In this document: positions 23,200 to 34,841 of the stretch, in pieces
How positions within the stretch are numbered: the first letter of the stretch is position 1
Layout of the letters: each line of letters starts with the position of its first letter
Assembly (NCBI RefSeq): GCF_000346465.2
Contig: NC_034015.1
Location: 1,157,709 to 1,221,708 of the forward strand
Source: Prunus persica
Taxonomy: Eukaryota > Streptophyta > Magnoliopsida > Rosales > Rosaceae
DNA: 64,000 bases
Direction: 5' to 3'
Position numbers and translations under genes: made by a program
The notes under the pieces: model-generated
Told to the model about the DNA's origin: nothing
The model's database searches: none
Seen by the model: only the letters and a program-made list of their open reading frames with translations

Positions 23200-25124
23200 T
23201 GTAGGAAACATGCATCTAATGCTTAGGAAATGAACTTTAGCCACAACCTATACAACAAAAACATTCTAAATGGCGGATTCATTTTGTTTATACTAGTTGA
23301 GCTAAACATTTTTCATTTTAAACCAAGTATCTTAGCCTAGTCTCTTTGAACACAAATAGAAAAGGGAAAAAGGGAATAGATCTTTACCCTTTATGACATT
23401 TTCTTGATTTATCAAGAATGAACACCTTTGTTGGAAAGGCCTTTTGTTTCTCTTAATTTTGACTTCTTCACCTTAAGACTCCAAGATTGAAGTCTTCTAC
23501 CTCACCACACCAAATGCTCCTACAGATGAAGAGAAGGCAATCAAGAAGTACGGATGCTAATCTACTTCTTGATTGGACCAATTTTTGGTTATGCAAGATG
23601 AGATACAAAGATAATCACTCATCAACCAAAGTAGGAAACCAAAAATCATAGCAAGGTTCTCTCCGACACTTAGCTTATATAGAACAACACAAAAGGCAAT
23701 TGGGTGGGTATTTGGAGCTCCGATTGGTTCATGTGTCATGTCATCTTATGCCACTTATCCCTTGGGCCCAATAGCCTTTTGGGTAATTTTGTCCATTTTC
23801 TTTTAAATCATATTTAAAAGCCCAATCCAATATTTCTGTATCAATATTAATTCCATAATTAATCTTTTAATTGTAATTTAATTTTAAATTATAATTATAG
23901 TCTTACTTAATTGACCCAGTAGAACTATTTGACTTTGGTCAATTGCTCCGGTCAACATGTTGACTTTTGACCGTTGACTGTGACATTTGATTATCAACCA
24001 TTGACTTGTATCTTCTCATTTCATTTCTCCTCATTTGTACCTCTAATCACATTCTTTGGGTGTGCAGATCCGTAAGTTCCCTTTAGCAAGGTAGTGGGTT
24101 GACTCAACTTCTCAAAGATGATATACGAATTAAATTCCACAATTTAATTCTTCATATTAATAAAGGTTAATTGAAACCTTTTAGGACATCCACAAACCAT
24201 GGTTGTCGCCTAGCAGCAAGTCATGGTTATCCAAGCTAAATGAAACGTTGTGAAAGAACCTATTCAAATTGGAATGACCACGCAATTGAATCATTCTCTT
24301 ATGTCAATACTCCTTATTCACATTATTAGATTGTGGAATCCGATTGTCAATATCCTAATGTGAATCATTCTTTTTATATGATTATCCTGGTAAGATTTGA
24401 AGACTTCTTTTTTCAAGTCTTATCTACTACTCTACGCAGAGATTTGATCAATCATATCTTGGAGTATTCTCTCTCCTTTACTGAGAGTAGAGATTCCTTA
24501 TTGTACCTTCATTTGCTTCCATGACTTTATTGAGAATCTTGATGAGCACCTTTAAGCTATGCCTAATTTAGCATGACCGTATAGTGCCCTCAAAGATTAA
24601 CAATATACCCACAAAACATCTATGATTCCACAGGTCTAAGGATTAGTTTGCACCATTGCAATTTATGAGTTCCAGTTTGACATGTGAGTAAAGACTTCCA
24701 CGCTGTAACTCATGTGTTGGATCGCGTTCAGTGAACTTGTTCTTCTACAAGCACCTACACACATATCGATGTGTTTTCACACTTAATGACTTGAGACCTT
24801 GACATTCCCTACATATAAACAAGATTGTGTGTATTGGTTTTTGCGGAATATTGATGCCCAATCAATATTCCTATGACCAGGAACATATTCAAGATTTAGG
24901 GATGGTGAGAAGTCTCCGTGTATGCAATCTCATTACATAGCTCTCATATCTACTTGAGTATTCCTTGGACTATAGTTGTTCTAAATATTGAAAGATAATA
25001 TAGGATGATTTAATGTATAAAACAACCTTTCTTGCCTATTGATAACATAATATGTCTTTTATCAAAGATGTCCTTAACTCTAACTATTATATAATTAGTT
25101 GACTTTAATAGCATATTTCTAACA
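23200..25124 (-). mobile_element. Solo BARE/Angela-like LTR
   Basis: On the minus strand it starts TGTTAGAAATATGC and ends GCATGTTTCCTACA. A perfect 5-bp duplication ATAAG flanks it (23195-23199 and 25125-25129). It is 1925 bp and shares with 3561-5329 the start, the block GACCTGT/CCTTAGACCTG..., and a dense TTGAC cluster (about 23928-24007). No internal domain, so it is a solo LTR. The 170 bp between the two solo LTRs (23029-23199) continues on the far side as GCCACATGTG, consistent with a clean insertion. Confidence 0.8.
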
Positions 25125-25129
25125 ATAAG

Positions 25130-25720
25130 TGCCACATGTGAAGAAAAAAGAGTTTAAAAAAAAAAAATTAACAAATAGGAAAAAAATAATATTTACAAAA
25201 TTACTTTCTTCTCTCTCCCTCTTTCTTTCTCTGTACCAGAACTAGACCCCCTCCCCCACCATCTCCCCACCCAAACAATCACTTACCCATGACACACACC
25301 CACAAACCCACATCCACCCGACCAAGGCATGAGTGGTCTCCTGCAGCCGCGACCAAGGCAGTGGATTTCCTAATGGCGCTCACTTGAGATGGAGATGGCT
25401 TGGTATAGATGTGGAGCGCTGTAACCGCTATAATCATGGAAGATATCACATGTATCCCTGACGCAGTTGTTTTCAATCCATTTATGACTCCCTAATTCCT
25501 TCCTCTTCCTCCTTTATACACAATTCTTCTTATTTATGGGGGTTTTTGGATCACCAACTGGTTTATCATCAGTTTCATGGCTGATTTTGCTATTCTCTCT
25601 GCTACTTTGAGTTTTTGAAAGGTGATTAAAGAAGAAGAGCGGGAAGAGTTTGTTACGTTTATTTGATTTAGTTTTTTTTCGTTTTTGCTCGGTCTGATTA
25701 ACTGTAAAGGGGAAGCTGAG
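25130..25720. other. Intergenic, possible decayed gene scrap
   Basis: Follows the solo LTR and precedes the LINE tail. A minus-strand frame at 25279-25476 has a plausible hydrophobic stretch (MIIAVTALHIYT) but I do not recognise it. Together with 23029-23199 this may be one older element split by the solo LTR. Confidence 0.3.
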
Positions 25721-25955
25721 TTTTTTTTAGTTTTTTTTTGTGGTCAAACTGGAAATACATTACCAGGGCAAAAAGCCAAAGATACAAAGCTAGAGTCCAA
25801 AGCTAAGGACAACTGCAACCAGGAAAACAGGACATACAAGAACAAAGACTAGGGGAAGAACAGGTAGGAGACGACCCAACCAACAGGTGGTGGCATCGTC
25901 AAATTCCTCTCTAGCCTCAAACTAATATTGGGGTGGACAAGGTAACCCGTCCTTA

Positions 25956-28900
25956 TTAAGAATGCCTACCCCTCGACGTTGCTATCCTGGCCAAGTGGTC
26001 TGCTGCCAGGTTTGCGGTTCTAGGAACCCAAGACCACCTACACTCCCTGAATTCTACCTGGTTCTTGTTGATCAAGGTGAGCACCAGATATACATGCCAC
26101 TTGCTTCTTGAAATGGACCGTTGAAGAGCATTGATAATCTCCTTACAATCAGATTCAATTACGATGTGATCACAGCCTTGCTGCTTGGCAAATTTGCACC
26201 CCTCAAACACAGCCAAAGCTTCAACAAGTAAGGGGGAATCAGCCATAATTGGAAGAGCCCCACCTACCACAAATTCCCCTGAAGCACTACGAAGGACAAT
26301 TCCCACCCCTGCCTGATGAACATCAGATCTCGATGAAGCATCAACATTAACCTTGATTATATTACTTGGGGGAGGAGACCACCGTTGGGGTGGTTTATGA
26401 ACTTGAGGAGCACCATTTCGACGTTGATTGATGAACTGTTGAACCTCCAAAAAATCACCACAAGAGGTTTGGATTGCCCTTATAATTGAGAGGGTATGCG
26501 GGGCCTTATGCTCCATAACGGCTTTGCAATGGGCTTTCCATATGTGCCAACAAGTGTGGGCAATAAAAGTACTCATCCATTCTCAATCGGACACACTTAG
26601 AACCACCTCATTTGTTATTGACAACAACCATCTGTCCATACTTGTGATAGCTCCCTTGTCAATCTTGATATTCAATTGGCCACCAAACCACACAGGTTCA
26701 ACCCAAGGACAAAGCAAGAGCAAGTGTTCAACAGATTCGACAAATTCACCGCAAATGGAGCAAATAAGGGAAGTGCTCATCTTCCTCCGAAATAAGTTCT
26801 CCTTCGTGGCAATACCATTTCGAACAGCTCTCCAAATAAAGTTACAAATTTTCGGGGGAGCTGTTATTCGCCAAACAAATTTCCAGCAAGCCACATCAAC
26901 ATCACGAGAGGAGGAAGGTCTATTTTGCTGACGAGAAGTTGAGGAGCTATGCAGCCAGTGATATCCAGATTTTACAGAGTAGCATCCATTCTTTTCGAAA
27001 AGCCATACCAATCTATCTTTATTTCTCGGGCTTGCAAATTTAATTTTGGCAATGGCTTCAGCAGCCCTGTCATCAATCAGGTGTCGAATGGGGTTGAGGT
27101 CCCAATTACAAGTATCAAAATTAATAATGGAATTGATTGTTTGCTCTAAATCCACCATACCATTAGTCGCAGGTTGCAGCCTTCCACCCTCAAAACCTGG
27201 AATCCAATTATCAACCCAAAGCCTAACCTGAGAGCCATCCAGAACCTGCCAGTGAGCGCCTTGTAGCAGAATATCCCCTCCTTGTAGTAAACTAGCCCAT
27301 GCCCAGGAAGCCCGACTACCTTTTCTGGCTTGAAGAAAGTTCTCATTTGGAAAATAAAGATCCTTCAAAGTTTTTGCCCAAAGAGAGTCAGGTTCGGTGA
27401 TGAGTCTCCAATATTGCTTAGCTATCAATGCCAAATTAAATTCATGAAGGTCACGGAAGCCCATACCGCCAGATTGTTTTGAGAGACTCAAAGAATTCTA
27501 GCTGATCCAGTGTATCCTTTTCTCATTTCCATTTTGGCCCCACCAGAAATTTACCATTAACAAATCAATTTCCTTACAGATTTTTGAAGGGAACACAAAA
27601 ATGTGCATTGGATAAGCAAGAACTGCTTGAACCATTGCTTTCAACAGAACCTCTCCACATGCCTGCAAAAGAAGTTGTTGTTTCCAACCTTGGATTTTAG
27701 ACATAATCTTCTCCTTAATGTACAACAATGCCTCACGCTTTGAGCGGCCCCAAATGGTAGGGAGACCGAGATACTTCCAGGATTATCAACCCGAGGCATC
27801 GCAAGGATATGGCAGATTTGGTGGCCCAAATTTGATGGAGTATTGGGGCTAAAGAAAATAGTTGATTTGGCCAAACTAATTTGTTGTCCAGACGCCCTAC
27901 AATAGGCATTTAAAAGCTGCACCATGTTTGTATAATTCTGCTCAGTGGCCCTTAGGAAGATTAAAGTATCATCGGTAAACATGAGATGGGAGAGGGTAGG
28001 TCCTGACCTTCTTAATTTGATGCCTTGCAAAAAACCAGATTCGCACGCCTTAAGCACTAATAAGGAGAGAACCTCACTCACTAGTAAGAACAGGTAAGGG
28101 GAGAGAGGGTCTCCCTGTTTCAATCCCCGGGTGGGTTTGAATCCTCCTCCTGGTTGTCCATTGAGGATTACAGAAAAAAAACACAGTTCTGATACAGCTC
28201 ATAATCAACTCCACCCACCTCACAGTGAACCCCATTCGAATCATCATTGCCTCCAAGAAATCCCACTCCACACAATCATAAGCTTTATTCATATCAAGTT
28301 TTACTCCCATTTCGAACACCTTCTTCGATTTCCTTAGTTTCAGATAATGGAATACCTCGTGAGCCAAGATAATATTATCTTGAATCTAGCGCCCAGGGAT
28401 GAAGGCATTCTGGCTATGATGAATGAGGTCAGGCATGTGAGATTTGAGCCTATTCGCCATAATTTTTTAGAGAATTTTATGCGAATAATTACACAACCCA
28501 ATTGGACGAAATTGGGAAACAGTCTCAGGACAAGGGATTTTCGGAATCAGTACTAAGTGGGTTGAGTTGAGGGAAATTGGGGAGACAGCACTTCAAAAAA
28601 ATCTTTCATTGTCCCCTGCACCTCAGCAAGAATGGTGTCCCAATATGTCTGGTAGAACATTCCTTGAAACCCGTTCGGCCCCGGGGCTTTCATACCCCCC
28701 ATTTGGAAAACCGCTTCTTTCACCTCGACCTACAAAATTGGGCTTGTCAACGTAGCATTCATCTAACCACTAACAATACAAGAGACACAATCAAGTACAT
28801 TCCCCAATCTCTGTGTCCACTAGTTGTAAACAAATTTTTGAAATGTGCCTCCACAGTTTGTCTAATTCCTTCTGCATTTTCAATCCAAACCCCATCGTCA

Positions 28901-30009
28901 TTCTTGATCTTGGAAATGTTGTTGTTCCTCAGGCGCAGCTCAGTTTAGCGAATGTCATGAAAGGCGTACGCCTTGAAGTCGAGGCGGTCCGAGGCGGCCG
29001 CTAAACACAAATGCGCTGTAAAAGGCGCAAGCCTCGCGAGGAAGACAGACTTCCTTTATTTGAAAAATCTGATTCCAGACGACGTCATTTGCACGGGCTG
29101 TGTTGTTTTGTTTCCCTTTAGTTAAGCTGTGCGTTTCAGTTTTAAGTTTTAATATTAGACACGCACCGTTTTGTTCAAAGGAAACTAGTTTACCCATTTA
29201 TTCCTTCCCTCTCCCAAAAGCCAAAGTTCCTAAACAGACCAACAGAAACCGCCTCCCGCCTTCCACCATCAGTTCAGTCCACCTCCATAATCTACTCTTT
29301 TATCTATTCGAACTAGGTAGAAAGGCACTAGACTTAGAGAGATAATTTAACCAAAAGGATATATAGTAAAGAATTGAGCAATAGTAAGAGAAATTTTGAA
29401 ATAAACATGCTTTGATGGTTAATTTATATTCTAGAGTGGCATTTAATACATTAAATAGCTGTTTTATATTTTTGTAATTATAATAACTCAATACCCGAAA
29501 GGCTTACGTTTCAACGCTTTAAAGCTTACGCCTCGCCTCATAAGGTATAAAACGCCTCACTCTAACGCCTCGCCTTTCAAAACATTGTTGGCATCACATG
29601 TTGTTAGCCGATTGACACGGGACCTTTGCTTCCATTAACTATCCTCCATCGCCCATAGATCATTAATTTTGCCCACTACAGGTTGAATCAGCTCACGGTT
29701 TTCCTGCCAATTCTTTTGCAGTGATCTTAAGTAGCTCATTGTACTCTCGACCTCGTGCCGATTGTTCTTAAACTTCGATCTACTCCACCCCTGAAGCTGA
29801 CCCTTGCACATTCTCAATTTTTTATGCCACCTCTTAATCCAGGAGCCACCAACTTGGGATTGCCAGCACCTATTCACGATTTGATAGCTCTCCTCCTCCT
29901 TAATCCAGTGAGCCCCAAACTTGAAAAGCTTGATGTGTCTGTTACCACTTGGCTTACAAACAAGGACCATAGGGCAGTGATCTGATCCCAACACCGTTTC
30001 ATGAAGCAC
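25956..30009 (-). pseudogene. LINE ORF2 remnant: endonuclease, RT, zf-RVT, RNase H
   Basis: From upstream (right) to downstream (left) on the minus strand: endonuclease end with LGSDHCPM near 29985; reverse transcriptase with GVKLDMNKAYDCVEWDFL near 28300, KQGDPLSPYLF near 28120 and the catalytic FTDD near 27990; zf-RVT with WRITAPPKICNFIWR and a CSICG...HLLLLCP motif near 26860-26720; RNase H with VNVDASSRSD near 26350 and ESDCKEI near 26140. Stops and frame changes occur (near 28130, 27730 and 26580), and a DNA element splits the frame after the endonuclease, so it is dead. Confidence 0.85.
28951..29586. mobile_element. Non-autonomous DNA element in the LINE
   Basis: The left end AATGTCATGAAAGGCG and the inverted right end AATGTTTTGAAAGGCG match at most positions. 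Repeats of the word CGCCTCGCC lie near the right end and GAGGCGGTCCGAGGCGG near the left. LINE coding sequence resumes on both sides. A clean target duplication is not visible, so the superfamily is open (hAT or Mutator-like). Confidence 0.65.
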
Positions 30010-30485
30010 TCTGGTGTTAGGTCAAGTGACTTGCCAGGCTGCATTTGCTAAGCATCTATCTATTCTCTCCTCTACTATTTCATTAGTAAATATGTTTTAA
30101 CTACTATTTCATTCCCAAAAAAAATTAAAGAAAAAGTGCGCAAAATAATTAAATTCTATTTATTTAGTGTTTTGTGAAATCGTTCGGGTGTCTTAATTAA
30201 ATTTCTCCATGGCCCAAGAGCCCTATCCGTTACTATTAGGCCATTACTCGAGTAACTATTGTCCCTCTTTGATTTTTTTACTTTTCCAAAATTATTATCC
30301 GTATAAAGACCTTGGTACTTTCACGTTTAATAATGTATTATACACGTCCGCACGTATTTCTCATGTGTAATACAAGTATTCTTTTACAAAAATTTCAATA
30401 AGGCACACAAAATTCATGTATTATATTCATATTCTCACATATTATTGAATAAAAATAATATATATATACATTTTTTTTCCCTAAA

Positions 30486-32292
30486 AGTATATCCGCACGG
30501 CTATACTCTGTTTTAGCTTAATTTTTTTATCTAAAAATAGTACGGCCGTGCGGCTCTACTTGTTTGACACGTGGCGCATAGGCGCTGGGGCCGGCTACAC
30601 TAGATTCTTTTTAAATTTTTTTATTTTTTTTAAAAAAAAAACGACAACAACAAATAGTATAGCCGCGCGGCTATACTCGCAATCCGTCGAATCCTACACG
30701 ATCCTGAAATCATGTAGACCGACATATCCGAAATTCAGCGCGATCCGACAATTTGACGACACTACACCCAAGGATCGCGCGATATGGAAAATCCGTTCGG
30801 GGCTCAAACGGACTCCGAATCGAGATCCGCGAAATCCTACGCGCTCGTGATGACACGAGGATCTCAAAACTGCCCAGAGTTACTCCACCACCCTCGCCCA
30901 CGCGCCCCAGCACGCGCGGGCAGATTCGGGTGTCTAAAGCAATACCGAGTGGCCGAAAAATCTCGGAACCAAGACTCCAAACTCCTACCCTAGGTAAAAC
31001 ACCCCATTTGAAAAAAAAATTTAAACAGTACAGCCGCGCGGCTCTACTCTTTTGACACGTGGCGCACAGGCGCTGGGGCTGGCTACACTAGATTCTTTTT
31101 AAATTTTTTGCATTAAAAAAAATTAAACAAATAGTATAGCCGGGCGGCTATACTCGCTTCCTTCTAATTTTTTTTTAAAAATAGTACAGCCGCGCGGCTC
31201 TACGCCTTTGACACGTGGTGCCTATGCGCTGGGCTGATCCTTTTTTATATTATAAATAGTATAGCCGTGTGGCTATACTGTTTGAAATACAATTTTATTC
31301 CTGGATTTTTTTAATTTTCAGAATATAAAATTAGTTTCCTTTACTTTTTGTTCCGTTGCCCAACTTCTTTAATTTATTATATGTAACTAAGTAATATCTT
31401 ACCCTCTTTGAATTACTTTAATTAGTAAATATGTTTTAACTACTATTTCATTCCCAAAAAAAAAATTTAAAGAAAAAGTGCGCAAAATAATTAAATTCTA
31501 TTTATTTAGTGTTTTGTGAAATCGTTTGGGTGTCTTAATTAAATTTCTCCATGGCCCAAGAGCCCTATCCGTTACTATTAGGCCATTACTCGAGTAACTA
31601 TTGTCCCTCTTTGATTTTTTTACTTTTCCAAAATTATTATCCGTATAAAGATCTTGGTACTTTCGCGTTTAATAATGTATTATACACGTCCGCACGTATT
31701 TCTCATGTTTAATACAAGTATTCTTTTACAAAAATTTCAATAAGGCACACAAAATTCGCGTATTATATTTATATTCTCACATATTATTGAATAAAAATAA
31801 TATATATTTTTTTCTCTAACAGTATAGCCGTCCGGCGATACTCTGTTTTAGCTTAATTTTTTATTTAAAAATACTACGGCCGTGCGACTCTACTTGTTTG
31901 ACACTTGGCGCACAGGCGCTGGGGCCGGCTACACTAGATTCTTTTTATATGTTTTATATTTTTTTTTTTTAAAAAAACAACAGCAGCAGCAATAGTATAG
32001 CCGCGCGGCTATACTCGCTTTTCCCAATTTTTTTTTAAGTACAGCCGCGCGGCTCTACTCTTCTGACCCGTGGCGCACAGGCGCTGGGGCTGGCTACACT
32101 AGATTCTTTTTAAATTTTTTGCATTAAAAAAAAAATTAAACAAATAGTATAGCCGGGCGGCTATACTCGCGTCCTTCTAATTTTTTTTATAAAATAGTAC
32201 AGCCGCGCGGCTGTACGCTTTTGACACGTGGTGCCTATGCGCTGGGCTGATCCTTTTTTATATTATAAATAGTATAGCCGTGTGGCTATACT
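30486..32292. repeat. Array of 14 palindromes of 22 bp, two alternating types
   Basis: Type P is the half-site AGTATAGCCGC followed directly by its inverse; type Q is AGTACAGCCGC followed by GCGGCTCTACT, one mismatch from palindromic. P starts at 30486, 30656, 31133, 31258, 31821, 31994, 32146, 32271. Q starts at 30539, 31027, 31183, 31873, 32038, 32196. The order is P Q P Q P Q P in each tandem copy. P-to-Q spacing is about 44-53 bp except where copy A has its extra block. Most Q sites are followed by a TTGACACGTGGCGCA-like word containing an ACGTGGC (ABRE/G-box) core. Confidence 0.85.
30682..31015. other. GC-richer block present in copy A only
   Basis: Sits between a P and a Q palindrome of copy A. 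It is CG-rich (GATCGCGCGATAT, CACGCGCGGGC) in an AT-rich setting. Copy B has only a short T-rich linker there. It is either an insertion in A or a deletion from B. Open frames across it show no known domain. Confidence 0.5.
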
Positions 32293-32621
32293 GTTTGAAA
32301 TACAATTTTATTCCTGGATTTTTTTAATTTTCAGAATATAAAATTAGTTTCCTTTACTTTTTGTTCCGTTGCCCAACTTCTTTAATTTATTATATGGGCA
32401 TACGATGGGGGATGGTGGAGGAGAAGGAGGAGAGAAGGGCATCCCAGTATAGGGAAGGAGAAGGAGGGGAAAGAGGAAGGGGAGGAGGGGTAGTGCCCAC
32501 CTCCTCCCCTAATTGAAAGAGGGCTTTGGAGTATCAAAGAGAGAGTTTTTTGGGGAGACTAGTTTTTGGATTCCCGAATCTTTACATTTAGTTATTGTGC
32601 ATTTTACATAATTAATATATA

Positions 32622-33696
32622 GGGGACGGATCCGTGGCACTATATTTTTGACACAATTTTTGGGTCCTTAGATTACTCTACTTTCAATTAATAAGATTAT
32701 ACTTGATATTGCTTTTTGATATAAAAAAAATAAAAAAATAAAAGTAATTTTCTCTCTCTTCTCCCTATTTTCTTGGAAAGATAAATTTCTCTCAATAAAT
32801 CATTTTTTTTCTCTCTTTCCTCTTCCTCTTTTCAACACGTTCTTTACTATCTCTCTCTCATCAAACCCAAAAAACAAAAAAAACCATCTTGCTGTTCACT
32901 GTTTCTTTCTTTCCATTTATCTCTTCAATTTTTTTGCTTCAGCTGCTCAAACCCTTGTGTCTTGATGTTCTAATGAAATCCTACATATTCGGTGAAAAGT
33001 CCCAATTTTTACTTTGTTTTTCGTCTTTTTTTTTTTAATTAAAAAAATGCCAAGTTGGATTACCTTTCAACAAGCTTGGATATCATGGTGAAGAAGAATG
33101 ATACCCAAATAATATTTTGAATTTGCACAAACTTCCTTACTGCTACTATTTGTAAGACTTGAGAATTGGTGGTAAAATTGATTCGCATAACTTTAATTTA
33201 CAAGTTTCTTTTTACAAGACCAGGGCGATATTATGTGTTAAAGTTTTTAATGGCTTGGTTCAAAGTTGAAAGCGAAGATTAAAATCCATAAATCCTAAAC
33301 CCAAAGATTCAGAAACATTAACAACAATTTGAAACCCATTGATATGAGTAACTTCATTTCTAGAGAGGCACCTGTTCTTGCAGTTAAATAGAATGAAAGA
33401 AAGAGAGAAAGGACAAGAAGGTTTTTTTTTTGTTTTTTTTTTTTGTCTGATAAAAAAAAGAGTTAGAAGAGAACGTGATGGGGAAGAGAAAGAGGAGAGA
33501 AAAAAAAAAAACTTTGGTGAGAGAAATTTACCAACCTGAGAAAATAGAGAGAAGAGATAGAAAAACATTTTAATTTATTTTTTATGTCAAAAATCCATGT
33601 TAGATTTAATTTCATCCATTGAAAGTGGAGTAATCTAATGGCCCAAAAATTATGTCAAAACTTGTGTCAAAAACATAGTGCCACGGATCCGGCCTC
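32622..33696. mobile_element. Non-autonomous DNA element with long inverted termini
   Basis: The left end GGGGACGGATCCGTGGCACT and the inverted right end GAGGCCGGATCCGTGGCACT pair, and the similarity continues about 80 bp through TTTTTGACACAA and TTTTTGGG...TTAGATTACTC. It is 1075 bp, with CT-rich and GA-rich inner arms that are also roughly inverted. The flanks are TA repeats, so the duplication cannot be read. Long termini suggest a Mutator-like element. No transposase. Confidence 0.7.
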
Positions 33697-34165
33697 ATAT
33701 ATATATATATATATATATATTTACTTGTTTCTCATTCGTCAATTTTGTATAAGGACTATCGAATGACAGAGGCTTCAAAAGTAGAGCATTGAATTACAGG
33801 CGCTGTAGTATATTTGAGGAAGCCTTGGCTTTCCTTGTTATTTTCCTTAAATCATTTAATATTGGAGACTTCAATTGTACGCTTAGAATAGACACATGGT
33901 GTTTTAATCTAACAAACAAACAGACGTAATTGTCTTTGAAATTCAATCAATAAAAATGCTTCTTACATGATAAAACGGTTGTAGAACAAAAACTTCAAGT
34001 GCCCCACTACGCAATTCTAGTTATTGAACGTAAAATTCAGAAACCATAAAATGTACGGTGTTCTTTTTTTGTTTTTGCAAAGTAATATTGTAAATTACTC
34101 TAATGTAAATCGAACTCGGATGCAAGCGGACCGAAGTAACGCACATCTCTATAAAATATGGGTGT
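33697..34165. other. Downstream region of the phytocyanin gene
   Basis: An AT microsatellite (33697-33721) and AT-rich sequence. Probable 3' UTR and terminator of the minus-strand phytocyanin gene lie near 34080-34165, without a clear signal. Nothing else seen. Confidence 0.4.
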
Positions 34166-34728
34166 TTAATTAATTACTGATTGTATTATGTGGATAGCCG
34201 TGATGACGGCCATGAAAGCTTGATATGAACCAGATAATGTGATGCCACGAACAGCGGACGACTCATCGGAGACGGTAATGAAGAGCTTCATGCCCAAATC
34301 ACAATGATTCTTAACAGAACAAATGTACCATTTATTTCCAGAGATATTTAGGTCTATTTTGTCATTTCCACTGGAAAGTGGTGCTTCGTTTTCTGTTGGC
34401 TTAATGCATTCCTTGAACCCAGTTCCGTTCACCTTGAACACATTGTGATTAGGAGCCTTGTAATTGAACACTGTAATTAAAATGTAAAACCAGTCACATT
34501 AAGTTAATTTGGTTCTCATAAAACTATATAATTAAATGCATACAATTTGCAAATGTACATACCTAGTGTATCACCAACACGAAATACTTTGTCTTTGGCC
34601 CAAGCTTCGTAGTCAAAATTAGTTTTCCAGCCGCTGTCATCTCCGACGACGAATTCTTTCGCCATGGCGATTGTCGGAAGAAGAACCACAAGGATGGTGA
34701 TAAGGGTGACAAATTTATTCCATGCCAT
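34166..34728 (-). CDS. Phytocyanin (uclacyanin/plantacyanin-like blue copper protein)
   Basis: Two exons on the minus strand, 34728-34563 and 34470-34166, give 156 residues. The 92-bp intron is GT-AG, phase 1. The ATG at 34728 precedes a clear signal peptide (FVTLITILVVLLPTIAMA), cleaved before KEFVVGDDSGW, the standard start of a mature phytocyanin. Type I copper ligands are visible: His in NHNVF, Cys in WYICS, His in NHCDLG, and Met in GMKL as the axial ligand. A cysteine in FKECI pairs for the structural disulfide. The hydrophobic C-terminus (about residues 130-156) suggests a GPI-anchor signal. These extracellular, membrane-attached proteins are thought to act in electron transfer or cell-wall processes. 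The gene end at 63760-64000 is a paralogue with a different axial residue. The frame is intact. Confidence 0.9.
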
Positions 34729-34841
34729 TGGAAACTTCGATAATATATCTGTCTGTTTTAACAAGCCTTTTATTATTAGCTCTCAGTGGGTATAGTATGA
34801 TGAGATTGAGGTACGAATAGGGTCTATTTATAGTAGTTTAA

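Larger units (their letters stand above)
25721..30082 (-). mobile_element. L1-type LINE, 5'-truncated
   Basis: The minus-strand element ends in a poly-A tail, seen as poly-T at 25721-25739. Going upstream are RNase H, a zf-RVT domain, reverse transcriptase and the C-terminal part of an AP-type endonuclease, then truncation at about 30082 against a tandem repeat block. An element of about 636 bp is inserted at 28951-29586. The RNase H domain places it among plant L1 LINEs. A target duplication was not found. Confidence 0.85.
30083..32397. repeat. Two-copy tandem block
   Basis: Copy A (30083 to about 31415) and copy B (about 31416-32397) both start ATTAGTAAATATGTTTTAAC and end with GCCCAACTTCTTTAATTTATTATATG. 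Copy A carries about 335 bp (30682-31015) absent from copy B. Otherwise they match closely along their length. Each copy contains seven short GC-rich palindromes in an AT-rich background. No open frame of note. Confidence 0.85.

Noticed and set aside
25279..25476. Small membrane protein on the minus strand
   Set aside because: One hydrophobic stretch and no recognised homologue; it lies in repeat-rich sequence and starts or ends at no gene signal.
30486..32292. CRISPR-like regular repeats
   Set aside because: Repeats are palindromes of two alternating types in plant DNA, spacers are themselves repeated, and no cas gene is near.
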